Shown: positions 21,728 through 32,771, counted from the first letter of the stretch. The stretch is 64,000 nucleotides of DNA from Mytilinidion resinicola (GCF_010093595.1 NW_022985465.1:463185-527184); one strand, 5' to 3'. Notes: generated from the sequence alone by a model not told the origin. Made by a program: numbers and translations.

Positions 21728-21754
21728 ACGATCGATACGATCGATGCGATCGAT
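21728..21754. repeat. 9-bp palindromic unit x3
   Basis: ACGATCGAT twice, then GCGATCGAT, in the intergenic space between the divergent FHA and small two-exon genes. Confidence 0.8.
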
Positions 21755-21859
21755 GTGGTCAGTGCGCATCTCGTCCTCGTCATTCCAAAGCCCCGCTTCG
21801 GCAACACGACTCCCGCTCAGAATCTTCCCCACGTTTCCAGTCTAACGCCGCCGCGCACA

Positions 21860-22195
21860 ATGAGTCTGAAGATTAGTGCCAAGTCTACTGAAGCACAGGC
21901 CAAAGCTAGACTTGACTCAACTGAGTGGAAGCGGTACCTGGTAAGCACAGGGCTATGAGCCCAGCCCAGCGTAGCCCTCATTGACAAAGATCGGTAGTCC
22001 ATCACAAAGCAAGAAGCTAAAACACTTGCTGCAGAACATCGGGAATGGAGCAGTTGGGTTCAAGTTCATGCAGACGCCCAAGCGAACGTCCTAAGGCGTG
22101 TTAATGAGCAGCTAGAGGCAGAGAAGATACCCAAAATACATGTTGATATTCTTGATTGGCGCATGTCCCAAGTCGTACGGAGGGTTTCTTGTTAG
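21860..22195 (+). CDS. Small helical protein, two exons
   Basis: ATG at 21860. Exon 1 to 21940 encodes STEAQAKARLDSTEWKRYL. Intron 21941-21997 (GTAAGC to GGTAG, 57 nt). Exon 2, 21998-22195, continues SITKQEAKTLAAEHREWSSW, QANVLRRVNEQLEAEK and VDILDWRMSQVVRR. The total is 92 residues, nearly all predicted helix, with no known domain. The join keeps the helix pattern and frame, which is why I accept it. It lies divergent from the FHA gene with about 470 bp between the starts. A further exon after 22195 is possible but I found no in-phase splice. Confidence 0.5.
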
Positions 22196-23709
22196 TTTTC
22201 ATATCATACTAGTTAAAATGCCGTACTAAATTATCTTAGCACTAAATACGCCGCAAAGGGAAATAAGCAGCCTAGCCGATCGACCCCACGAGCAGCCACC
22301 GGCGGAGCAGCCACCAGCTAAGCAGTTATCAGCTTCAAAGATGCCATATGATCCCGTAAAAGACGACGCCATGCACAATGGATGAATGGCCCATGCAGAC
22401 TCCTAAAGGGGCTAGTGGTGGATTATTAGAAGTAATAAGGGGGAGTGGCTGTCTAAAGATTGTTTTTAATGTCCTAAGTATTTCAGAAACAACGCCATGC
22501 CTCTCTATCACCGTGACTTGTGCGCAGATAAGCATCAGAGACGGCAAGCGATGAAGCGCGCTGATGCTCAGGCCGATCCTCGCGAAGTCATGGCTGATTC
22601 GACCGTCGTTCTTGGTCCCGGCCCTGATTACATAGCATGTTGCAGCCGACGCGGCTGAGACGTCCTTCAGCTCGTTGCCTTACCACTTCACTCCTCACCG
22701 GTTGCCTTCTTTCAACTAGCTCAGGGCCCACATCAGCCGTCGTGGATATCAATCTACTGCTCGAGCCTCACGGGGCGTACCTTGCGAGACTTACTCTCTC
22801 TCGCACACAACCATATCTCTGCAAATCACCGTAACCTTTGGCGCCCATCACCTCGATGGGACGCTTCTTCAAAAGGCAGTAGAAAGCGGACACGGACTCT
22901 CGGTAGGGCATCACAAAGTCAGTCGTGGCATTACTTTTCAAGACGAAACACAGCAACGGAGTATCATCAGCCAACCGCTTCCCGTCCACGAATCCGAATC
23001 AGCTACCACTACCAATCCACCACAAACAATGTTCCGCTCTCAAGGAGTGAAACAGCTGATCACGACGTGCATGGTGGAAAGGCCTATCAATGGTTCGCGC
23101 ACACTGGGGGACAGAGAGACAGCCTAGGTGATTGGATTGTTGACTCGTTCCTCCAGAGACTCACCCGCAGTGTGATATGTCTTCTGTATCCGCCTGATAC
23201 CTGTCATACCTCGTTGCCTGGCTACTCGTCGGGAGTGGGCTCCCGTGCCCGTGCCCCTGCGCCTTGCTGCTGGCTTTAGAGCTACTCAAGCGCTCCGAGA
23301 ACTACTTGTTCCAAACATCAAAGGCTCAAGGCGACAACCTGTCGGGAGCATCGTCCCCGGTCCGTCCAGTCGAGAGCGTTTAACTGGTGAGGTGTCGTGT
23401 GGTTAGGATGTTAACTTCGGCCAGCGAAGGCGGGCGGAGCAGCAGAATGATTGAGGTTGTAGCTATAGAGACTCCCATGAATGGGCAATGAACATGGCCA
23501 TTGCCTGCTTTCTTCGCAATCCATTACTCCAGCAAACCCATCAATCTAGCAAATCATCATCATCATATGCCCATGCACGCCCTGCCAACTCTAGAACTGT
23601 ATAGCCATAGCCACCATCACCTCTACGTTCACCACCCCGCCCCCTCGCTTTACTCTTCGCCGCCTACCCAGTAAACCGTCCGTCATCTATCAACCTGCCA
23701 TCATCTACC
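22196..23709. other. Gene-poor stretch
   Basis: Several overlapping frames (largest 22782-23279 plus, 165 codons) of low-complexity, unrecognised sequence. No element ends seen. Nothing supported. Confidence 0.4.
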
Positions 23710-23983
23710 ATGGGGAATGTTCTTTCCTGGCTTGTTGCCCTTCGTCAGGCAAATGGACTTCCTGGATCCTTCATCGAGGTTGCAAGAGACAATTGCCTCA
23801 TCAAGGGCAATCTGGAAGGCTTCGCAACCTACGTTTCGCCAGACTATTCCATTTCAAACGAGCAGCTCGGTCAAATATATGCCATTATGTCATCGGTGGT
23901 TGTGCCTCGCCCTGTTGTAGTTGTTGCTCCATCCCTCCAACTCCAATTGCCCCCTCCCTGGTTTGGGCGAGTTTGGGCCACTG
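23710..23983 (+). pseudogene. Hypothetical ORF cut by an ACTCAGG element
   Basis: ATG in good context (CTACCATGGGG) opens LSWLVALRQANGLPGSF, then YSISNEQLGQIYAIM and a Pro/Val-rich end. The element begins at 23984 and ends the frame within nine codons. No domain recognised, and no downstream part of the frame is identified beyond the element. Confidence 0.35.
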
Positions 23984-24321
23984 ACTCAGGTTGCAGCACT
24001 ACAACCTAGGATCAACAACTCATATGCTAGAAAGCTACTCTCCGAATATCAGATGTAGAGAACCCAGCTGAAAGCTCAGCTGTGCAGTGTTCAGCTGAAC
24101 TTACTAGCGCGCCACCCAGGGGGTGGCCATGCTGAATAGACCGAACGCCCGGTGGCGCGTGAAAGTGATGAATCGCGTCCAGACTCCGTTTTCACGATGA
24201 AATCTCTCGTGTTCTTCCACGCGCTGTACCAACACAGTGACTTAGGTTGTTATTGATGTGAACTCTGATTTCTATAGACGTCTAGCTAGTTGTATATATA
24301 CTAGGGGAAGGAAGGGGGGCC
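23984..24321. mobile_element. ACTCAGG element, copy 4 (rearranged)
   Basis: The left half (23984 to about 24128, plus orientation, ending GGGGGTGGC) is followed by about 110 bp of unrelated sequence. The right half then follows in inverted orientation (24240-24321, beginning ACTTAGGTTG, ending GAAGGGGGGC). No matching 5-bp duplication frames the whole, consistent with inversion of one half or fusion of two insertions. Confidence 0.7.
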
Positions 24322-25124
24322 CATCGAAGCCTACAATAAATTTCCATAAGTGACGATAGCTACGGAGGGTATTATGATGGCCTAAGGGTTCTGTCAGTCG
24401 GTGGAATATCAGAAAGGGCTGGCGCTGATAGGGAGAGCCCTCTGCACCCTCCCACGTCTCATGCTCCCCTCCTCTCAATCCGCGTCTATGGCTTCTATAT
24501 CTGCCACCTCTTCAACATGTTCTCATTGTTGAATCCGGAAGACATTCAATCTACCCCCAGCTTCGGCGTCAGTGGGTCTCCTCCCAACTTCTAAGGCTAC
24601 AGTGAGATAAGAGGTGAACAGTTCGGTCGGGCTTGGGGACTTTGGGGTTTCGGAGCGAGAACTGAATCAAATATCTGTTTATTATCTCCGAGCTCGGACC
24701 TTTCGGTTTCGAACTTGATATTGATGCGCAATGATTGATCGTGATGATTCTTCACATAGCTTCAGTTGGGAGAATCGTTCTCCTCCGCTCATGCGCGTCC
24801 TTCAGGCTGTCTAAGAGCCAGAAAATCTTGTATGTGCAGAAAGACCCTCTCACAGCGGAATTAGAGAAGACGGGAGGGTAGAACTACTGTCCAGATAAAC
24901 TGAGTAAGGGAGCTTTTCGCGAGGAAACTCGACTGGGGAAATCGTAGGAGGAGGAGAGCGAGGATATGGAGAGGTGCGTAGGGAGGAGCGGAGTCTTCGT
25001 GAGACTTGCAGGAGACGCTCCAGGAAACGCCGTCTGCCGGACAGGAGTCAACGAGGTTGCTGTACCCTCCGCTGATTTGAGCTGGAACCTCAAGCTTCCC
25101 ACCGTTCGAACGCTGCGCTGGTAG
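24322..25124. other. Intergenic, nothing supported
   Basis: Only a Ser/Pro-rich minus frame (24884-25129) and short frames without domains. Confidence 0.4.
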
Positions 25125-25365
25125 AGCATTTGCAGATACCTATGCGTCAGCCAGGTACCACCTCATCGGAGGGCGTTTGCAGATATCTGTCCGCCAGCTA
25201 AAGTCTATACGCCACCTCATCGGTCAGGTCCTCATCGGAGGACATTCGCCGATACGTATTCGACGGCCAGGTCTTTACGACACCTCATCGAGGACAATCG
25301 CAGATATGCATTCGCCAGCCAGGTCTTTACACCGCCTCATCGGTCAGGTCCATCCGAAATTGAAG
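25125..25365. repeat. Diverged minisatellite, about four units
   Basis: Units of roughly 50-65 bp sharing GCAGATAT, a CGCCAGCCAGGTCTTTAC block and a CACCTCATCGG end follow one another. Copies differ by small insertions such as TCAGGTCCTCATCGG. Confidence 0.65.
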
Positions 25366-25375
25366 GTCGTACGGC

Positions 25376-25893
25376 CTACGGTGCTCCTTGACATGCTGGT
25401 CTACAGCATCTTCTCCCAACCACGGCTCCAGCGCGCCTCGATATCAACCCCGGCCTACCCACGAGAGTGCGCATCGACCTCATTCTCATCCGGCTGACAG
25501 TATCGAAGTCGGGGAGGCCGCCTTGGCTCCCAGGAGATTTCGGGACGTGCTCCTTCTTGGGCTCCATGGCCTTCTCGCACCGGTAGTCGAGAGACTGCCG
25601 GGCCTTGTCATCCTTGAGCTTGTGATACTGCAGCGGCTCCGTCGGCGAGGGGCCCGAGGCGCCGAGGCGGCGGAAGACAAGGCCCTTGAGCCACTCGGGT
25701 CCTTGTGGATGAACTTGATGGCCATCGCCAGACAGTCGCCGCCCGCCTCCAGGTGGCGGGCGGCCATCAACTTGGTGTCCTCGTAGCACTTGGGGCGTCC
25801 ACGCTCGACGGTCTCCCGACACAGCAGGTTCTGCAAGCAGTCTAAGTGGCTCGGCGCCGTCATCCAACTGCATTGGTTAGCCAAGTCGTACAC
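25376..25893 (-). pseudogene. Hypothetical protein with one-base deletion
   Basis: The upstream frame reads HLDCLQNLLCRETVERGRP, KLMAARHLEAGGDCLAMAIK and FIHKDPS. One base later the other frame continues EWLKGLVFRRLGASGP, LQYHKLKDDKARQSLDYR and KAMEPKKEHVPKSPGS to 25376. Codon use is GC-rich and unlike the flanks. Both parts look genuinely coding, so a single deletion near 25715 broke the gene. No domain recognised. No clear ATG at the beginning. Confidence 0.45.
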
Positions 25894-27806
25894 GGTTGAA
25901 TTCTGCTCTCACCTGAATCAGCTCTCACAATCGCCCAGCTCTCACGATCAACCAAAACCTCTAGCTCGGATCTCCTGCAAATCGCTTGAGTGATCGGAAG
26001 GGAAAGGATCCGCACTTGGTGATGAATGTTATTGTGTTCATGAATGCTCGGTGAGTGGCATATGAGCCTGCCGTAATCATCGCTGATCCGGTCGGGTATT
26101 CAGCTTCTATGGTTGGAGCGAGAGTCTTTTTTGACGCCAATGAGTGGTCTTGACCGTGTGGTCATCCAAGGTCGAATTCGCATGTCGCGAGCGCAGCCCT
26201 TGATCTCTCCTTTGGGACGATGCCGCGCCCTTGCATCTCCACACGTTGGAGCGCACGATGCAGATGTGGAATGTGGGAGATGTTATGTTTCAGCAAAGTC
26301 TGCCTGCGTCACCGCCCGGTATGCAACCTTGAGATCCGACATCTTCTTTATGGGGATAGGCCCGAGGTCTTCGAGCTAGCCCTCGAGCTGTCGGTTGGTG
26401 AGGCGGAAGGGGTTAGGGCGGGCGTTGCCATCATGATGAGGGCCGGGGGAACCATGGGTCGCCCGTGAGGTCTGTTCCAAATGCCGCGAGACAACAGACT
26501 TCGCTGGCCGTGCGGTCTTGCTTCAACACCGCCATTTTTAGTCGCCATTATTGTATTCAAGCCCTCGTTGTAGGTCATCGGTCGGCGATGGACCGTTCGG
26601 CGGCAGACTTATGTCAGCCAGGGCGGAGCGTGTCCGCTTCGAAGGGCGAGCGACGGAATAGAGGGAGGATGAGGGCGTCGATCTGCGCAGCTTAGGGAGG
26701 TAGTCTGCAGGTATGTTGCCGCCTATGGGAACGGGGACCTTAAGAGGAGCGAGGTACCGGAATTTATGCCTTCCCGACGCCCCCGTGCCTTGCGTGCATA
26801 TAATTCACACTGCTGACGTATATTAGCTGCCCCATCCCGCTGCGCTGGGCATCCATAGCCCCGCGAACCGCACTTGTGCTCCGCTCGATGGATCTGCGGG
26901 TGGGTGGTTAGCCTTTCAGAGAATTCGCTCACAGCCACTTGACCTATGAGCTGAAAAGGCCGTCCCAACGACTTCCGCGACCTCTCCCACGGAAGCGAAA
27001 CCTTTCACTGAACCACCAAACGGATCTCTGAACACAGCAAGACCGCTGCATTCGACACCAAATGAGACGAAACGAACTCCATGGCTCTGCTGCAATAACG
27101 GTACAACTCACCATAGTACGATATGCTTCCAATCACATAGGCAATTTCTAGGAAATAGCATCCTACTGGACCAACACCACCGCCGCCACCACCGCCTCCT
27201 CCACCACTACTACCTCCTCCAATGATTGTGGCGAATCAGACCCGAGGCCGTACTCTTAGCCGGAGCTCTAGTATCGAACTCTTTCTAACACTCATCTAAA
27301 AAGTCGGAGCAGGATTGGGAAAGCCAGTCCCGATTTTAGGTTTGTCGAAGTCGCTATCTTCCATATACACCAAAGATCATCACGGTTAGATATAGCTTAG
27401 ACACCATATGCAAAGCAGATGGCTCTTCCCGATTAAGCCCTGGCCATCGAAGCGGTCATGGCCGCGTGTCCACATGTCTTCACCATAGCAGCGACAGTCG
27501 CAATCGATGGACCATAGATGACTAGGCGTAGCGCTGAGGACAGAGCAATATTCGACACAATCCGCCAGATGTGGCATGCTATTGATGGAGGGAATAGTTC
27601 CGGCCGGCGCGATGGGGTTGAGGTGGTTGCGGTTGCGGGCTTCTCTGTTCTCGGCCTAGCGGATCTTGGTGGACTAGATAAACCTGCAGAGGACGACAGG
27701 TTTCTGTAAGCAATCAGCACGGAAGGTAGTGGAAGAAAAAGATGTTGAATTGAAGTTGGAGACAGCGGTCGACGGTAAGGCCAGGGCTGCCAAGACTGGT
27801 CGTAAT
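25894..27806. other. Gene-poor stretch
   Basis: Short overlapping frames on both strands, none recognisable. At 27176-27225 there is a CCGCCACCACC-type low-complexity tract. No element ends or RNA genes seen. Confidence 0.4.
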
Positions 27807-28370
27807 CTAGCTAAGTGAACGGGCAGTCGACTGTCCGTCTATGTCACGTGCTGTACGCTCTCCGTGCAACGGTCTATCTACACGTCCCGCATCCACTGGT
27901 TTCGACATAGGACATGGGAGCTCGACAAACTTCTCAGAGTCGCTTTGCATGGATCCACGCCGTGGCGGGGATGCTGTATCTTTCAGGCCTCTCGAATTGG
28001 CAGTTTGCGCAGCCTGAGCGGTGCCGACCAAGTCAGAACCCGGAGAAATACCAGCTGTCTGATGGGCAGAACTGGCTAGAGGCGAGTGGCTCACGATGTC
28101 CTCCTCCATGTCCTCCTCGTCGGCTTCTGAGCCAGAATCCGAATTGAGGGCTTGTTCACCGACCAGGTGGGCTATTTCTGGCCGGTTTGCGTCCATGAAA
28201 CTTATCAAGACTTTGTCTCCTTGGCTCGGACGGGTCCGTCGATTAGACGGTTTTGTGGGATTTTGCTGCGGGATGAACGGTGGCGGCGAGGGTGAAGGAG
28301 TAGCCTTAGGATGTACGGGTTCGAGGCCAGGGGAACCTGGACAAGCGTCATCATCATTGTAATTGGACAT
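27807..28370 (-). CDS. Ser/Pro-rich acidic hypothetical protein
   Basis: 187 codons from ATG. Probably disordered: a Pro-rich segment (PSPSPPPFIPQQ), a short possible structured patch (KVLISFMDANRPEIAHLV), an acidic block (DSGSEADEEDMEED) and Ser-rich remainder. It could be the N-terminal part of a nuclear or regulatory protein, but nothing identifies it. No continuation found. Confidence 0.35.
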   Translation of the reverse strand: MSNYNDDDACPGSPGLEPVHPKATPSPSPPPFIPQQNPTKPSNRRTRPSQGDKVLISFMDANRPEIAHLVGEQALNSDSGSEADEEDMEEDIVSHSPLASSAHQTAGISPGSDLVGTAQAAQTANSRGLKDTASPPRRGSMQSDSEKFVELPCPMSKPVDAGRVDRPLHGERTARDIDGQSTARSLS

Positions 28371-29263
28371 TTGCCAGCGTGCTGAGAGGCGAGCCTAGCC
28401 TCTGGGTGTGAGAAGAGGGAAGGAAGCTAGGCCGATGGCCTAGGATCGGTGCTCGATGGAGTGCCAAAGCTAATGACGCAAAGTCGCACAGGGCCCTAGA
28501 CGAAATGAATGCGAATTCGGCGTAGCGTTAGATGGCGTTAGATGGACTATCTGGCCTGCGTTAGAATTGCGCTCAGCAGAAGGACAGCGAGGGCAAGCCT
28601 AGAGGCTCCAAGTGATATAAATGAAACAGGAAACATGAAACAAAATGAAACAACAGCAACAGCGAGAAAAGCGTGAGAGGGAGAAGAAAGAGGCATGGCG
28701 CGGTCAAGGAGAGTGCGCCAGCGGGGCGGGCATGGGAGGTATCATACTTGCAACAGTTTGGAGCTTCAGCCTCAGCCTTGTAGCGCGGGTGCGGCAATGG
28801 CAAGGGCAGTTGACGTCGTCGGATGTCCTGAGGGCGGGCTTCGATGCCAGGTCCACGGCCGTCTGATAGTGAGGAGGTTGGGAATGGAAGGATATGTAGA
28901 AGGCAACGGAGAGAAGGGCCGTGCGAAGGCTAGCGTAGGTGAGGGGGTTATTGCGGCGAAGATCGTTATTGAGGCTAAGTCGATGTAGCCTAGTGCCGCG
29001 AACACCAAAAATTTGTATAACACCAGCATTTCCACACACAATCACGCAGAATAACACTAAAAGAAGGAATATTCACAGTTTTTACAGCTCTACGTTTATA
29101 TAGAGCTTCCGTATATACCTTTGTAGTAAGCTGCGTAGCTGGGGGCAGGGGGTTGGTGATGAGCGAGGGGTTGATTTTCCTCGCTTAGCAGAGCGCTAAC
29201 TACGCACGGAAGGTCTGTGCACTAGCCTCAATAACTACCCACGCTACCTCCGCCGCAATAAAC
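28371..29263. other. Intergenic, nothing supported
   Basis: Overlapping short frames only. Includes an A/G-rich tract at 28640-28700 (repeated GAGAAAAGCGTGAGAGG-like sequence). Confidence 0.4.
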
Positions 29264-29518
29264 CAAGGGCTAGGCGAATTTGTCGTGGCCACGCCAAACA
29301 CTGCAAATGGCCCCAGCTCACCAAAGTCATCAACTTCAACGATAAATAACACAACCACCAGTAATTAGATACTTTCCAAACTCGAGCATGGGATAGAAAA
29401 TCGCCCTGAAAGTCTACTACTTGATGCTAGAGAACTTCTATGCACTGGTTGTTGGATGAAACATTTCCAAACGTAGGTCATTATTTAGCGTGGCCACGAC
29501 AAATTCGCTTAGCCCTTG
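29264..29518. mobile_element. MITE, 255 bp with 32-bp inverted ends
   Basis: CAAGGGCTAGGCGAATTTGT.. at 29264-29295 matches the complement of 29487-29518 at 30 of 32 positions. No coding capacity. Flanks share only AC on each side, so the target duplication is not clear and the superfamily is open. Confidence 0.75.
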
Positions 29519-31199
29519 ACCCCATCACCTACGTTATATGTTCACCAAAGGGGCCGAGGTAGAAAGAGTGCTGCGCCGGGCGGCGAGACGGAAACTCATC
29601 ATCATCGTCTGAAGGATCGGAATCAGGAGGGGCGCCTCTCACGCGTTACTTTGCGTGATGTTGGCGAGAATGCTCGTCGGCGGAGCAGTGAGGGCGTGAA
29701 GGCTTCGGCCGCCTGAACGCTTTCCACCGGTTCGGAGCGGTTCACAGGGTACGGACACACGCTTTGGCGGTCTCAGACGAGGTGAATGGTCGTGCAAGTT
29801 ACCACGCTCGAGACTTCTCCCGGCCGTTCGTCCTGCAATCTGCTGTTCCTGTCGTTGTCTAGCAAGCCTTCGTCCGACCGATGATCCATCTATGTCGGAA
29901 CTTGTTGTTCGAGTACAGTCTATCAGGATGGGCGAACCCGGTGGTGAGGCCTGTGAGACATTAAGTTGAAAGGAATCGGCTGGTACGTCTGAGCACAGTG
30001 ACGATAGGGTAGGGAGGCTACAGCTTATTAGCATTACAAGGTCGGTCTTGACAGGGACGTTGGTGCTCAGGAGTATAAGAAAAGAGAGGCTGGCCTTCGG
30101 GGCGATTCGATAGAGTCGCTCCCAGAATCTGATGAGGCGACGAAGAGAGAGTGTATCTAGCTGGGTTGATAGGTCGAACTGCTAGGGCGACTTTTCTATT
30201 AGATGAGCGGAGACGAAGTGAAAGGCGACAATTTTGATTTAGGCGGGCTTGTTGACCGCGCGGCGGCTGTAGAAGGCTGGACAACAAGCTAAGAGGCGAG
30301 GGAGCGGGTCTTGATTTCGGGGTTTGTCCTGCAGCCTCAATTCATGTTGCGTCCTTGAGAGGCGCAGTAACCTGGCATGAACGTCGCTGGGGTTTCCGAA
30401 CGATTGCTTGGTTGCTCGGGTTTGGTGCGCATTGAGGAAGCGAGAAAGAATTTCCACCATATGCTGCGCGGTACGGCAGAGTAGGCAAAGTAAAGCAAAC
30501 GGTTAAAGGAGTGTACAAGGTTGATTGTAGGTGGGCAATCTCTGAGTAGACGGAAATCACCCCCGTACTAGACTAATTCTCTGACCAAATTTGCTCAGCA
30601 GCCTTTATCTGGGCCACAGCGATAATGTGGCTCTAGCACCATTCCTCAGCCTTGTTAGCCACCAGATTTCAACGTCTTATTAGAGCTTACCCACTCCCAG
30701 CACGGACCCGATATCTAGCGCAAAGAGACTTAATTATTAGGCGCTGGCTTTGCCTGTTGGTGCGTTCGAGGCCGCGTCTTTGCCTGCTTTTGACTTTGAG
30801 GCCTTGTTTTTGCAGTCGCCTTGGAGGAATTCTTATGTTAGTTTACTTGGGTTACTGTTTAGACAGTTATAACGAACCGCAGTTCTCATCGAGCCGGTAT
30901 TCTCTAGAGAAAGCGTTAGCTGTGCGAAAATGCGCTGGGAATTTATTCTTACATGGCAACTACTTTTGCTGGGCATCTCTTATGTGTCTCATAGTATTTT
31001 GTGCACCATGCTCTCACTGTATATCGGAGATGAGAGCACTTGTAGTGAACCTGGGTATACTCACACATCTTTGGTGGTGTGTAAAGAGTTGAGTAATTTT
31101 AAATGCGAATTGTGGGCCAGCTCCCCTTCTTATTTGGATGGGAATCTTGGGTGTGGTACTTGTGTTACCCGTATCCATTATAAAAAGTAGGGGTGTTGG
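29519..31199. other. Gene-poor, repeat-derived stretch
   Basis: Frames at 29639-30034 (minus), 30018-30460 (minus) and 30652-31092 (plus) have no recognisable domain. The part around 30345-30560 resembles 31698-31995 (see the repeat entry). Confidence 0.4.
30345..30560. repeat. Diverged duplicate of 31698-31995
   Basis: Shared in the same order: GTCGCTGGGGTTTC / ATCGCTGGGGGTTTC, a TTGCTTGGTTGC-type stretch, GTAAAGCAAA, AGGTTGATTG and GGGCAATCTCTGAG. Spacing differs by an extra ~80 bp in the right copy. Probably fragments of one decayed repeat. Confidence 0.5.
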
Positions 31200-31424
31200 T
31201 GACGGAGCACGTATTCTTAGCCAGCTAGCCCACGGAGTATGGTACGGTTAGCTCGGCTACCTTGATATAGAACACGGTTCCTATACTTAGCCCACACAGT
31301 TCTACGGTACGGCTACGTAAGCCCCCACACACACAGAGTATATATACGGCGTACGTAGCCTAGATAGACGCTCATCCAATACATCACTTACCTCGTTCAA
31401 TGCATTGTTTCACCTCCATCCTCA
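31200..31424. mobile_element. Solo LTR 2 (225 bp)
   Basis: Begins TGACGGAG and ends CATCCTCA, with flanking duplication GTTGG (31195-31199 and 31425-31429). Same length as LTR 1. A minus frame at 31625-31422 (KKNELLRNVSDILSR) runs into it and would continue for ten codons on the far side if the LTR were absent, so it too may lie in a former frame. Confidence 0.9.
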
Positions 31425-31561
31425 GTTGGAGTTCCATGCATTACTGAGGCGAGGTTGGCGTTGGCCCTCCCTCAGGGCCCCGGCTTGGGTGTAATCGGGT
31501 CGGCTTTCTGATGACCGACGTTGAAGCCTGCTTGATCTAGAGAGGATGTCGGAGACATTAC

Positions 31562-31643
31562 GAAGAAGCTCGTTTTTCTTGAGTCCTACTCTGCCACTGA
31601 AATTAGTCGAGGGCATATGACTCAAGAAAAACGAGCTCCTTCG
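31562..31643. repeat. Long hairpin, 19-bp perfect stem
   Basis: AGCTCGTTTTTCTTGAGTC at 31567-31585 pairs exactly with 31619-31637. Five more base pairs outside extend it with one mismatch. Loop of 33 nt. Confidence 0.85.
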
Positions 31644-32001
31644 TAGGTGGGTCTGCGGGCGATGATGATGGGCGGTTAGGGACGTTGGCGGCGCCTCAGC
31701 TGGTCTTGATGCAGTAACGCTGCCATCGCTGGGGGTTTCTGAGCGTCTGCTTAGTTACGCGGTCTTGGTGCGGGTCAAGGGTTGAGCGACGCGGCGTGCG
31801 GTCGTACCTCCTAGGAGGACTGCAAGGTGAAATGGAATCGAGCGGGTTCAGACAGAACGCAGCCGTGGTATGGCTCAATCTGCAGCAGATGGAGGAAGAA
31901 GTTCAGGTAGCATATGTGCAAGCGCAGCTAGGCAGGTAAAGCAAAGCAAGAGAATATACCAGGTTGATTGCATAGGGCAATCTCTGAGAAGTGAGGCGGT
32001 G
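31644..32001. other. Intergenic, decayed repeat
   Basis: Contains the second copy of the diverged repeat described at 30345-30560. No gene supported. Confidence 0.4.
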
Positions 32002-32740
32002 CTATGCCCCACTTAGCCACCTAACGCAATGCGCACCACACTCGCGAGAATGTCGCGATCTACACAACGTGACAACCTCTTCCTCTTCTATCACTCTCCG
32101 TCCACTCTCCGCTCCACTCTCCGCTCCGCTCTCCGTCCTACTCTCCGGACTCGTCGTCCCCTGGCTTCTTGGCCCCTTCACATCTGCAGACCCAGATCCA
32201 GCTGCACTAGTACTAGCACTAGCCTCACCCCCAGCCATCTCAATCTTCCTCGTCTTTCTAAGATACGGTTCCACAAAGCCAACACTCTCCCGATCCCTCT
32301 TCAGCCCCGTCTCTATAGCCGTCCTGGCGCTACTATTACTTGATAGACCACTTTCGGATACTGGCTACAGCGTCGGTAGCGGACGTGACTGCGGCAGGCT
32401 AGATCGTGATCTCGAGCCGCCAGATCGGCGGGGCGAGCGGGGCGCAGGCCCGCCGTCAGAGCGTTGGTGATGGAGATGAGCCAGATGCGGGTGCGGTTGA
32501 TGGTGTGGTGGGTGCGGGTGATGGTGTTGTCCGGGTGCTGGGCTTTGCGTTTGCGGGATGTTGGCAGGTGAACGAGGGCGCGGGTACCGTTCCGGGTTGT
32601 GGAGTACCAGCGCTATGCCGAATTTGGGGACACCCTCTCGAGGGGCACCCAAAAGGGGCGTGGCAGTTTGTCCAACTTCACCTCTGTTCATCTCCGTCAG
32701 AGATGGCCAGCGCAAGCCAACCATGACGTATTGATTGCTA
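32002..32740 (-). pseudogene. Low-complexity hypothetical frame with internal TAG
   Basis: One minus frame stays open from 32740 except for a TAG near 32367. After it the frame continues SGLSSNSSARTAIETGLKRD, FVEPYLRKTRKIEMAGGEAS and a Ser/Ala/Glu-rich end (TESGAESGAESGRRV). The upstream part is Pro/His/Arg-rich (HHPHPPHHQPHPHL). An alternative frame over 32420-32540 also reads plausibly, so an intron may be involved. Unrecognised. Confidence 0.3.
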
Positions 32741-32771
32741 CAGCGGGACTCTAATAAAATATTCAAGATAC

